A DNA stretch of 48,645 bases from Ralstonia mannitolilytica (lineage in GTDB: Bacteria; Pseudomonadota; Gammaproteobacteria; Burkholderiales; Burkholderiaceae). The notes below the pieces were generated by a model. The model saw only the letters and a list, made by a program, of their open reading frames with translations. It was not told the origin of the DNA and made no database searches. This document shows, piece after piece, positions 32,535 to 42,754 of this stretch (positions are counted from its first letter, which is position 1; each line of letters begins with the position of its first letter). The stretch lies in assembly GCF_905397375.1 (NCBI RefSeq), contig NZ_CAJPVG010000018.1, forward strand, positions 1 through 48,645. Reading direction: 5' to 3'. Both the position numbers and the translations under genes were made by a program.

Positions 32535-33770
32535 TCACTCAACAGCTTGGGTACAACGTGCGGACGAGCCGGACAGGGCTGCCCGGATCGCCTCGTAGAA
32601 CGTGGTGATGTGGTACGGCGTGCTCGACGGCATGTCGGCGCGCAGGCGCTGGCCCGTGGCGTCGATCACCTCGTTCCAGCCGTGCGCGTGCAGGAAGCGC
32701 GCCGACCACGCCGGCAGCATCTGCGCGAGCATCGCACCGTGCGTCCCGGTGCACAGCGCCAGCGCGCGGCCGTACTCGGTTTGCGCCCAGATGCGCTGGC
32801 TCGCGTCGCGCGGCGTGCCGTCCAGGTTGAGCGCCAGGCAGACGCCATGGGTGTCGGCATCCACGCCCAGGCGGCAGGCGCTGTCGACGGCGCGGGCCAG
32901 CGTCTCGGCCAGCCGGCGCCCGGCGCCGGCGCGCGAGAACACCTCGGCATGCGCGCGCACGAGGTAGAACCATTCGAACTGGTGGCCGGGCTCGATGCGG
33001 TTGTCGGTGTTCGGCGCGTCGATCGGCAACTCGGTGATGCTGCCGGTGTGCGTGTCGATGAAGCGCGCGAGGATGCCTTCTGCCAGGGCGTGCACGCGGG
33101 CTTCGGCCCAGGCGGGCGCCTCGCGCAGCGCGGCGGCGGCCAGGTACGCCTCGGTCAGGTGCATCACGGGGTTCTGGGCGACGCCTGACACGGTCTGGCT
33201 GAAGGTGGCGTCCATTGCTGCCACGGGTAGCGGCGTCGTGCCCACGTGCGTGAAGCGATGTGTGATCACGTCGTGCGCGTCGCGCATGAGCGCGGCGGCA
33301 CGCGGGTCGTCGCTCACGGCCAGCCAGTGGGCCGCCGCAAACAGCACGAACGCGTGCGTGTACAGATCCTTCGTGGTGTCTTGCGGCGCCAGCGCGCTGT
33401 CGATCGCGAACACCCACCCGCCGTGGAGGGTGTCGCGAAACCGTGTGTCGAGTGCGTGGCACAGAGCGGCGGCGCGTTCGGCGCAGACATCGCGGTGCCG
33501 GGCGGAAAGCTGCGTCGCGCGGGCGAACGTGTACAGCTGCCGCGCACACGCCATCGCCCGGTAGCGCGAGGCAGAGGCAGGCACCAGCGCATCGCTGCCC
33601 TGGACGAGCGCTTCATAGCAAAGGCCGGCCTGTGCATTCCAGCCGGGGCCGAGCCACATGGGCAGCAGGACGTCGTCGTAGTACCGGTCGAAGGACTCCA
33701 GGGCAGCCGCAAGCGCGGCGGACGGCTCGGCCGGATCGGGCTGGGCGGGCGAGGAGGGCGTTGGAAACAT
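32535..33770 (-). CDS. N-acylglucosamine 2-epimerase (AGE) family protein
   Basis: 411 residues, an (alpha/alpha)6-barrel family. Characteristic pieces: ARQLYTFARA, LHGGWVFAID, DTTKDLYTHAFVLFA, the pair HQFEWFYL and RIWAQTEYGRAL with active-site His/Glu/Trp, and PYHITTFYEAI near the end. Family enzymes epimerise or isomerise free sugars (N-acylglucosamine, cellobiose, mannose, or sulfoquinovose by YihS). Which sugar applies is not deducible. It overlaps or nearly overlaps the downstream symporter gene, so the two form one operon. No promoter is clear, but an imperfect dyad GTTC-CACGTG-T-GAAC lies at 33862-33876. Confidence 0.85.
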   Translation of the reverse strand: MFPTPSSPAQPDPAEPSAALAAALESFDRYYDDVLLPMWLGPGWNAQAGLCYEALVQGSDALVPASASRYRAMACARQLYTFARATQLSARHRDVCAERAAALCHALDTRFRDTLHGGWVFAIDSALAPQDTTKDLYTHAFVLFAAAHWLAVSDDPRAAALMRDAHDVITHRFTHVGTTPLPVAAMDATFSQTVSGVAQNPVMHLTEAYLAAAALREAPAWAEARVHALAEGILARFIDTHTGSITELPIDAPNTDNRIEPGHQFEWFYLVRAHAEVFSRAGAGRRLAETLARAVDSACRLGVDADTHGVCLALNLDGTPRDASQRIWAQTEYGRALALCTGTHGAMLAQMLPAWSARFLHAHGWNEVIDATGQRLRADMPSSTPYHITTFYEAIRAALSGSSARCTQAVE

Positions 33771-34042
33771 GTGCGCCGTGATGATCGTGGCGCCGGGCCT
33801 CAGCGGTGCGTGCCTCGGCCGGCGGGAGCGGGAGTCAGTTCACCATAGGCGACGCACGGGCGTTCCACGTGTGAACGGACTCGGGATTGTGCTCCAACTG
33901 GCCGTGCGATGCCACGCCGATCTGTCCGAAACGTGCCATTCCCGGCCATGCCGCAGGGTTGTGGGGCCAATGAAAGGTTCGACCGGGAGACTGGCCGGGC
34001 GCGGTGTGCGAAGATGAGTGACCCCTGGCTCCGCTGTCTTCC

Positions 34043-35641
34043 ATGCATCGTCGCGACCTGCTCAAGCAGTTGGCCGCCGGGCTCCTGGCCCTGGCACCTG
34101 GAATGTCCCGCAGCGCCCCCGGCGCGTCGGAACCGTTTGACGAAGCCCGCCTCCTGGCGCGCGCCCGGGCCTTGGCGGCCCGGCCATACCGGCCGCGCGG
34201 CACACAGCTTCCGCCCGCCGTCGCCGCGCTCGATTGGGACGCATATCAGTCGATCGGCTATCGCCCGGATCATGCGTTGTGGGCCGCGCAGCAGTTGCCG
34301 TTCGAGGCGAGGTTCTTCCACCTGGGCCTGTTCTTCAAGTCGCCCGTGCGCCTGTATGAAGTCGTGGACGGCCGGGCGCACCGCATCGCCTACGACGCGG
34401 CGATGTTCGACTACGGCAAAAGCGGCCTCGACCACGCATCGCTGCCCGCCGATCTCGGTTTTGCGGGGTTCCGGCTGACCACCCGCGCGGACCCGACGCG
34501 CGACGTGGCGGCGTTCCTGGGGGCGAGCTACTTCCGCGCGGTGGGCGGGCAGTGGCAATACGGCATGTCGGCGCGGGGGCTGGCGATCGACACCGGCTTG
34601 CCGCGCGCCGAGGAGTTTCCGGACTTCACCGAATTCTGGCTGGTGCGCCCAGCGCCCGATGCCGACGTCGTGCGGGTCTATGCGCTGCTTGATTCGCCCA
34701 GCGTGGCCGGCGCCTACCGCTTCGACATCCGCCCCGGCGACACGCTCGTCATGGATGTCGGCGCCACGCTGTTCGTGCGCAAGCCGATCGAGCGGCTCGG
34801 CATTGCGCCGCTCACCAGCATGTTCCTCTACGGCGAAAACGACCGCACCGACCGCGCAGGCGATCGCCACAGCGCGGCGCGACGCTGGCGCGCGTCGGAC
34901 TGGCGCCCGGAGATCCATGATTCCGACGGCCTGGCCATCTGGCGCGGTTCGGGCGAGTGGGTCTGGCGCCCCTTAGCCAATCCGCCCATGCTGCGCAGCC
35001 AGCGCTTTGCCGACGACAGCCCGCGCGGCTTCGGCCTGCTGCAGCGCGACCGCAATCCCGATCATTACCAGGATGACGGCGTCTTCTACGAGAAGCGCCC
35101 AAGCGTGTGGGTCGAGCCCGCGCATGGCTGGGGCGAGGGCGCCGTCGAGCTGGTCGAGCTGTCTGCCAACGACGAAACCTTCGACAACATCGTCGCGTTC
35201 TGGCGGCCGGCGGTGGCGCCCGTGGCCGGGCAGGAGATGGCGTTCGGTTATCGGCTGACGTGGGGCGCGCAGCCCGCGGCGGCCTCGCCACTGGCGCGCG
35301 TGGTCGCGACGCGCACGGGCATTGGCGGCGTGGTGGGGCAGCCGCGCAAGTACTTCTCGTGGCGGTTTGTCGTGGACTTTGCCGGCGGTGAGCTGTCGCG
35401 GCTGGGGCGCAGCACGGCGGGATCGACTGTGGAGCCCGTCATCCGCGCCTCGCGCGGGCGGGTGGAGATTGCGTCGGCGCGGCCGCTGGCGAGCATCGAT
35501 GGCGTTCGGGCGATGTTCGATGTGGTGCCGGATGCGAGCAATGCGCCGATTGAGTTGTCGCTGACGTTGCAGTCGGGGGAGCGGTTGCTGTCTGAGACTT
35601 GGGCGTATCAGTGGACGCCGCCGGTGGATCGAGGCGTGTGA
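34043..35641 (+). CDS. opgD: Glucan biosynthesis protein D (OpgD/MdoD)
   Basis: 532 residues. The N-terminus HRRDLLKQLAAGLLALAPG is a twin-arginine signal (RRDLLK at residues 3-8), as in known OpgD. The mature protein matches the OpgG/OpgD family: AYQSIGYRPDHALW, FEARFFHLGLFFKSPVRLYEV, ARGLAIDTGLPRAEEFPDF, LTSMFLYGEN, EIHDSDGLAIWRGSGEWVWRPL and PSVWVEPAHGWGEGAVELVEL. Members act in the periplasm on osmoregulated periplasmic glucans; E. coli OpgD has beta-1,2-glucanase activity. The start is set by the Tat signal; no strong ribosome site is visible. It stands alone, with no opgG or opgH nearby, which is usual for opgD. Confidence 0.92.
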   Translation: MHRRDLLKQLAAGLLALAPGMSRSAPGASEPFDEARLLARARALAARPYRPRGTQLPPAVAALDWDAYQSIGYRPDHALWAAQQLPFEARFFHLGLFFKSPVRLYEVVDGRAHRIAYDAAMFDYGKSGLDHASLPADLGFAGFRLTTRADPTRDVAAFLGASYFRAVGGQWQYGMSARGLAIDTGLPRAEEFPDFTEFWLVRPAPDADVVRVYALLDSPSVAGAYRFDIRPGDTLVMDVGATLFVRKPIERLGIAPLTSMFLYGENDRTDRAGDRHSAARRWRASDWRPEIHDSDGLAIWRGSGEWVWRPLANPPMLRSQRFADDSPRGFGLLQRDRNPDHYQDDGVFYEKRPSVWVEPAHGWGEGAVELVELSANDETFDNIVAFWRPAVAPVAGQEMAFGYRLTWGAQPAAASPLARVVATRTGIGGVVGQPRKYFSWRFVVDFAGGELSRLGRSTAGSTVEPVIRASRGRVEIASARPLASIDGVRAMFDVVPDASNAPIELSLTLQSGERLLSETWAYQWTPPVDRGV

Positions 35642-35689
35642 GCGTCGTTTCTTCGGGCGTCGGCTTTTATGGCTGGTGCCGGTCTATCC

Positions 35690-35905
35690 CTTGTTTCACC
35701 CCCTGCCGGGGGCGACTCACTTTCTTTGTCTTGCCAAAGAAAGTAAGCAAAGAAAGGCGCGCCCGAGATGGCGACCCACTCCTTGAATTTATGTCGCAGG
35801 GAGGGGAAGGGAAAAACTCGCTTCGCTCAGACAGTTTCCCTTCCTTTTTCCTCCCTGCAACAGAAATTCAAGGCGCCATCTAGGGCATCAACGGCCAGAC
35901 CGTCG
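35690..35905. repeat. Dispersed non-coding repeat (copy C) with covarying hairpin
   Basis: It matches copy A (3134-3350) in inverted orientation over about 216 bases. It keeps the outer inverted repeat CCTTGAATTT (35781-35790) / AAATTCAAGG (35864-35873) but has different inner arms that still pair: GCAGGGAGG (35796-35804) / CCTCCCTGC (35850-35858) and AAGGGAAA (35807-35814) / TTTCCCTT (35835-35842). The apical CTCGCTTCGCTCAGACAGTT is conserved. It fills the space between convergent opgD and DUF1415 genes. An ORF starting inside it is spurious. Confidence 0.75.
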
Positions 35906-35923
35906 CTGCCTTTGGTCAGTTGG

Positions 35924-36550
35924 TTAGTCGCGGGGCGGTATCTTGCCGAACTTCTTTGCCATTTCTGCCCAGCCTTCGGGGCCCAGCCGTTCCATCGTCG
36001 CGATATTGCGTTCGTAGATGTCGGCTGCATCGGGGACGGCTGCGGCGGCGCGGGCGATGCTGTCTTCGCGCAGCAGATGCAGGATGGGGGCCGGCGCGCG
36101 GTTGGTGGCGTTGGCGATGTCGTCCGGTGCGGCGTCGGCGAAGACGAAATCGGGATGGAAGCTGGCCAGTTGCAGTTCGCCTTCGTAGCCGGCCTTGGCG
36201 AGCAGGGTTTCGGCGCGCTCGGTGAGGGTGTGGAAGCCCAGGAAATCCGCCAGCGCGGGGACGATGAGCAGCGTGGTGTCGATCTGTGCGGCGGGGGTGG
36301 TGCGCAGCAGCTCGGCTTCGGCGCGCAGGTGGTCGAGCACGTCGCCGTCCAAGGTGGCGCGGCTCACGACGTAGCGGACCTGCTGCTTGACGTGCACGGC
36401 CTTGGCGAAGGGGCAGAGGTTCAGGCCGATGACGGCGTCTTCGAGCCAGCGCTGTACGCGGGCGACGTGGTCGGCAGCAACACCGGCGTCCAGCGGGAGG
36501 GCGTCTGCGGGTGGGTCGAGCAGGGTGAAATCAGACGTGGGTTCAGGCAC
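35924..36550 (-). CDS. DUF1415 family protein
   Basis: 208 residues. The signature RVQRWLEDAVIGLNLCPFAKAVHV (about 31-54), VRYVVSRA and FLGFHTLTERAETLL match the DUF1415 family of proteobacterial cytosolic proteins. The conserved Cys in NLCPFA is present. The C-terminal helix has APILHLLREDSIARAAAAVP and IPPRD. Function is unknown in the family. The ATG begins MPEPTSDF and is set by family length. It is monocistronic and convergent with opgD, with repeat copy C between the stops. Confidence 0.85.
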   Translation of the reverse strand: MPEPTSDFTLLDPPADALPLDAGVAADHVARVQRWLEDAVIGLNLCPFAKAVHVKQQVRYVVSRATLDGDVLDHLRAEAELLRTTPAAQIDTTLLIVPALADFLGFHTLTERAETLLAKAGYEGELQLASFHPDFVFADAAPDDIANATNRAPAPILHLLREDSIARAAAAVPDAADIYERNIATMERLGPEGWAEMAKKFGKIPPRD

Positions 36551-36618
36551 GGTGCGGCGGTGGCAGGAATGTCAGCGCGCAGTGTAGTCGATGGCCGGGA
36601 GCGCTTCTTGCGGCACTG

Positions 36619-36663
36619 AGGGTGTTGTGTATTGCAACACCCGGCGCGTGCGCTTTGAAGCGC
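36619..36663. other. Two hairpins upstream of the small exported protein gene
   Basis: GGGTGTTG (36620-36627), a 7-base loop, CAACACCC (36635-36642): a perfect 8-bp stem. Eight bases later GCGCTTTGAAGCGC (36650-36663) is a perfect palindrome. The first may end transcripts from upstream or be an operator; there is no T-run. Confidence 0.4.
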
Positions 36664-36747
36664 GTCGAGACCGCTTCCGGTGTGCCTTACGCGCCACCGA
36701 TGCGGTCAGACCTTCCCATGACCGTGTAAAAAGAAAGGAGCCCAACC

Positions 36748-37131
36748 ATGATGGAACTGCGCCCGACCAAGACCACACTGAAAACCGCGCTTGCCATGGC
36801 GGCCGCCCTGGCTGCGTCGGCGGCTTTCGCCCAGATGACGCCGGCACCGCAGACTTCCCCGCAGACGACCGGCACCGTGCAGACCGCGCCGGGCGGCCAG
36901 GGTCCGGCCACGTCCTCACCCGACCCGCTGGTGCAGAAGCGCATCGAGGACAAGGCCGCGAATGACGAATACAAGGCGCGCAAGGCCGACGCCAAGGCCG
37001 CCTACAAGGAAGAAAAGAAGGCCGCCAAGGCCAACCGCAAGGCCCAGCGGAAGGAGGCCCGCGCCGAGCGCAAGGAAGCCATGAAGGAGCAGGGCGGCCC
37101 TGCCCAGACGCCGAACAGCGAAGGCAAGTAA
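36748..37131 (+). CDS. Small Lys/Ala-rich exported protein
   Basis: 127 residues. Sec signal peptide (TLKTALAMAAALAASAAFA, cleavage about residue 28). Then a Thr/Gln/Pro-rich section, and a highly charged helix from about residue 62 to 115 with repeated Lys-Ala units (DEYKARKADAKAAYKEEKKA, then KANRKAQRKEARAERKEAMK). AAGGAG precedes the ATG. The composition suggests a periplasmic or surface polyanion-binding or unstructured protein; no family is recognised. A strong hairpin terminator follows. Confidence 0.75.
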   Translation: MMELRPTKTTLKTALAMAAALAASAAFAQMTPAPQTSPQTTGTVQTAPGGQGPATSSPDPLVQKRIEDKAANDEYKARKADAKAAYKEEKKAAKANRKAQRKEARAERKEAMKEQGGPAQTPNSEGK

Positions 37132-37152
37132 GCCGCTCGCGGCACCATGAAG

Positions 37153-37182
37153 AAAGGCGACCCTCGGGCCGCCTTTTTTTTC
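37153..37182 (+). terminator. Rho-independent terminator
   Basis: AAGGCG-A-CCC / GGG-C-CGCCTT stem with one mismatch, followed by eight T (from 37174). It ends the small exported protein gene; on the other strand it lies after glpK and has a weaker T-run, so it may act both ways. Confidence 0.8.
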
Positions 37183-37206
37183 TTGCGTGGCACGTCGACG
37201 TCGGCG

Positions 37207-38703
37207 TCAGTGGCCGCGCGTGGTCGGCAGGCGGACCTGGGCGACGGCCATTTCCCATTGGGCGATGCGGTGCGCGGCCTCGTCGCGGCTGATGACGGGG
37301 TGGAACGTGCGGGAGGCGCGCCATTGCTGCGCGACTTCCGCTTCATCGCGATAGAAGCCCGTGGCGATGCCGGCCAGGTAGGCCGCGCCGAGCGCCGTGG
37401 TCTCGATGATCTCCGGACGCACGACAGGAATGCCGAGCAGGTCCGCCTGGAACTGCAGCAGCAGGTTGTTGGCCGAGGCGCCGCCGTCCACGCGCAATTC
37501 CGAGATGGTGGAGACGGCGTCGCGCGTCATGGCCTGCAACAGCGCGGTGCTCTGGAAGGCAATCGACTCCAGTGCGGCTCGGGCGATGTGGCCGATCGTC
37601 GTGCCGCGTGACAGGCCAACGATGGCGCCCTGCGCGGTGGGATCCCAGTACGGCGCACCCAGCCCCGTGAACGACGGCACGAACACCACGCCGCCCGAAT
37701 CCGGCACCGAGGCGGCCAGGCCTTCGACGTCTGCCGAACGCTGGATGGCGCGCAGGCCGTCGCGCAGCCACTGCACGACCGCACCGCCCACGAAGACGCT
37801 CCCTTCGAGCGCGTAGCTGCGCGTCGTGCCGCTCTGGCAGGCGGCCGTGCTGATGAGGCCGTTGTGCGATTGGACCGCCTTGTCGCCGGTGTTGAGCAGC
37901 ATGAAGCAGCCGGTGCCGTAGGTGTTCTTGGCCATGCCGGGCTTGAAGCAAGCCTGGCCGAACAACGCAGATTGCTGGTCGCCGGCAATGCCGCCAATGG
38001 TGAGCGAGGCGCCGAGCCAGTCGGCATCGGTCTGCCCAAATTGATACGCGGACGGATGCACCTCGGGCAACAGGCTCGGGTGAATGTCGAGCGCGCGCAT
38101 CAGGTCCGCATCCCATTCGCCGGTGTGGATGTTCCACAGCATCGTGCGGGACGCGTTGGATACGTCGGTCACATGCAGGCGGCCGCGTGTGAGCTGCCAG
38201 ACGAGCCAGCTGTCGATGGTGCCGAAGGCGAGTTCGCCACGCGCGGCGCGCTCGCGGGCGCCATCCACGTGGTCGAGAATCCAGCGCAGCTTGGTGGCCG
38301 AAAAATACGGGTCGATGATCAGCCCGGTGCGCTTGCGCACCTCGTCTTCCAGGCCCTCGGCGCGCAGGCGCTCGCAGATGGCTTCGGTGCGGCGGTCTTG
38401 CCAGACGATGGCGTTGAAGATCGGTTTGCCCGTGGCGCGTTCCCACACCATGGTGGTTTCGCGCTGGTTGGTGATGCCGAGCGCGGCCATGTCGGCGGCG
38501 GAGAGCTTGGCTTGTTCGAGTGCGGCGCGGCAGGTGGCGAGCTGGCTGTTCCAGATGTCGAACGGGTCATGCTCGACCCAGCCGGGCTGCGGGAAATGCT
38601 GCGGAAACTCCTGCTGGGCACTGGCGACGATCTGGCCGGCGCGGTTGAAGACGATGGCGCGTGAGCTGGATGTGCCCTGGTCGAGCGCGAGGAGGTATTC
38701 CAT
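37207..38703 (-). CDS. glpK: Glycerol kinase
   Basis: 498 residues, the normal length. FGGY-family ATP-binding motifs: LALDQGTSSSRAIVFN (5-20), NQRETTMVWERATG (about 79-92), NAIVWQDRR, the glycerol-site region GTIDSWLVWQLT, GGIAGDQQSALFGQ and GGASANNLLLQFQADLLG. It phosphorylates glycerol to glycerol 3-phosphate using ATP in the cytoplasm. It is the last gene of the glpDSTPQUVK operon, 113 bases after glpV, with two perfect inverted repeats in the gap. ATG 38703 begins MEYLLALDQG as in the family. Assignment is secure. Confidence 0.97.
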   Translation of the reverse strand: MEYLLALDQGTSSSRAIVFNRAGQIVASAQQEFPQHFPQPGWVEHDPFDIWNSQLATCRAALEQAKLSAADMAALGITNQRETTMVWERATGKPIFNAIVWQDRRTEAICERLRAEGLEDEVRKRTGLIIDPYFSATKLRWILDHVDGARERAARGELAFGTIDSWLVWQLTRGRLHVTDVSNASRTMLWNIHTGEWDADLMRALDIHPSLLPEVHPSAYQFGQTDADWLGASLTIGGIAGDQQSALFGQACFKPGMAKNTYGTGCFMLLNTGDKAVQSHNGLISTAACQSGTTRSYALEGSVFVGGAVVQWLRDGLRAIQRSADVEGLAASVPDSGGVVFVPSFTGLGAPYWDPTAQGAIVGLSRGTTIGHIARAALESIAFQSTALLQAMTRDAVSTISELRVDGGASANNLLLQFQADLLGIPVVRPEIIETTALGAAYLAGIATGFYRDEAEVAQQWRASRTFHPVISRDEAAHRIAQWEMAVAQVRLPTTRGH

Positions 38704-38719
38704 AAGGCAGATTCAGGTG

Positions 38720-38809
38720 ACCGCCGGGCCGGAGTGAACCTGTCCGGCGGTGGGTAAAACGGAAGCAGGCATGGTAGCCCGCCGGCCGATGGTTGGTCGA
38801 CCGGCGGGC
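38720..38809 (-). other. Two hairpins in the glpV-glpK gap
   Basis: GCCCGCCGG (38777-38785) / CCGGCGGGC (38801-38809), 9 bp with a 15-base loop, sits directly after the glpV stop. ACCGCCGG (38720-38727) / CCGGCGGT (38744-38751), 8 bp with a 16-base loop, sits just before glpK. Neither has a T-run on the transcribed strand, so they may protect or process the mRNA rather than fully stop it. Confidence 0.55.
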
Positions 38810-38816
38810 ATGCGAA

Positions 38817-40562
<1,746 letters not shown>

Positions 40563-40585
40563 CGGTATCTCCTCGTGCTTTTGTT

Positions 40586-40625
40586 CTCCCCGCAGCGAAA
40601 ACATCCGACATTCCGACGCGGGGAG
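40586..40625 (-). other. Intercistronic hairpin between glpU and glpV
   Basis: Perfect 8-bp arms CTCCCCGC and GCGGGGAG with a 24-base loop lie in the 172-base glpU-glpV gap, ending about 24 bases before glpV. There is no T-run. Binding-protein genes in ABC operons often have such structures, which protect the binding-protein part of the mRNA. Confidence 0.55.
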
Positions 40626-40734
40626 CGTGGTGGAATGCGTGTGCCCGACCGTCAATGCGGGCGTGGAAGCGCGGCATTCTGCCGACACTTCCGGACTTGC
40701 GAAATCGAGACTGCCCTCTAAGCTCGTGCGGCCC

Positions 40735-41016
40735 TCAGCCGCGCCACATGATCAGAACCAGCACCACCATCGAGGCGACGAAACCGCCCCAGGGCGTGGT
40801 GCCCTCCGACGTCAGCCCGACCCACGCCAGATTGATGTAGGCGGCAGTCAGCAACCCGATGAAGAGGCGGTCGCCGCGCGTGGTGGCAATGGGCAGGAAA
40901 CCCTTGCGCTCCACGGTCGGCCGGACCACCTCCCATACCGTCATGCTGGCCAGCATCAACGCGATGCAGCCGAAGAAGATCGCCACCTCGGGCGTCCAGG
41001 CCATCCAGCTGAACAT
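40735..41016 (-). CDS. glpU: DUF2160 membrane protein of the glycerol transporter
   Basis: 93 residues from ATG 41016; a TTG at 41031 that would add five residues lacks a ribosome site, whereas GGGAGA lies about eight bases before the ATG. Three hydrophobic helices: VAIFFGCIALMLASMTVWEV (about 10-29), GDRLFIGLLTAAYINLAWVG and GGFVASMVVLVLIMWRG. This is the DUF2160 family, a small membrane protein regularly found inside glp ABC operons (GlpU in Rhizobium). Its role in transport is not known. Good match in both sequence and position. Confidence 0.88.
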   Translation of the reverse strand: MFSWMAWTPEVAIFFGCIALMLASMTVWEVVRPTVERKGFLPIATTRGDRLFIGLLTAAYINLAWVGLTSEGTTPWGGFVASMVVLVLIMWRG

Positions 41017-41037
41017 GTCCTTGTCTCCCAAAGCGAA

Positions 41038-41863
41038 TTACACGCGGCCCATCGCGAAGCCCTTCGCGATGTAGTTGCGCACAAACCAGATCACCAGCGC
41101 ACCGGGGATGATCGTCAGCACACCGGCTGCGGCCAGCACGCCCCAGTCCATGCCCGAGGCCGACACCGTGCGCGTCATCACCGCGGTGATGGGTTTGGCG
41201 TCGACCGAGGTGAGCGTGCGCGCGAGCAACAGCTCCACCCAGCTGAACATGAAGCAGAAGAACGCCGTCACGCCCACGCCGGCCTTGATGAGCGGCAGGA
41301 AGATCTTCAGGAAGAACTTGGGGAAGCTGTAGCCGTCGATGTAGGCCGTCTCGTCGATCTCGCGCGGGATGCCCGACATGAAGCCTTCGAGAATCCACAC
41401 CGCCAGCGGCACGTTGAACAGCATGTGCGCCAGCGCCACGCCCAGGTGCGTGTCCATCAGGCCGACCGTCGAATACAGCTGGAAGAACGGCAGCAGGAAC
41501 ACCGCGGGCGGCGTCATGCGGTTCGTCAGCAGCCAGAAGAACATGTGCTTGTCGCCCAGGAAGCGGTAGCGCGAGAAGGCGTAGGCCGCCGGCAGCGCCA
41601 CCACGGTCGAGAGCACCGTGTTCATCGTCACGTAGATGATGGAGTTGATGTAACCCCAGTACCACGACGGGTCGGTGAAGATGATCTTGTAGTTGTCGAA
41701 CGTGACGAGCTTCGGCCAGATCGAGAAGCCGGCCAGCGTCTCCTCGTTGGTCTTGAGCGACATGCTCAACATCCAGTACAGCGGCAGCACGGCAAACGCC
41801 ACGTACACCGCCAGCGTGATCGCCCGGGCGATCTTGCGCTTGTGCTCGTTGTTGTTGTTCTGC

Positions 41864-41871
<8 letters not shown>
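41038..41871 (-). CDS. glpQ: Glycerol ABC transporter, permease
   Basis: 277 residues, MalG-type inner-membrane subunit with six helices. N-terminus is basic (NEHKRKIARAITLAVYVAF). The cytoplasmic coupling loop EAA motif appears as EIDETAYIDGYSFPKFFLKIFLPLIK, where Glu/Asp contacts the ATPase. It ends with ARTLTSVDAKPI and a last helix. ATG 41871 overlaps the stop of glpP by eight bases, showing coupling. With GlpP it forms the glycerol channel of the importer. Confidence 0.92.

Positions 41872-42750
<879 letters not shown>

Positions 42751-42754
<4 letters not shown>

Noticed and set aside
33862..33876. GTTC-CACGTG-T-GAAC dyad upstream of the epimerase gene
   Set aside because: Imperfect, with a one-base asymmetry, and no promoter could be placed against it; kept only as a remark.
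35768..36619. 283-residue plus-strand ORF starting in the repeat
   Set aside because: It begins within repeat copy C and then runs antisense to the DUF1415 gene; Gly/Val-rich shadow.
37800..38100. Possible loss of allosteric control in glycerol kinase
   Set aside because: I could not reliably place the regulatory residues by eye, so no claim is made.
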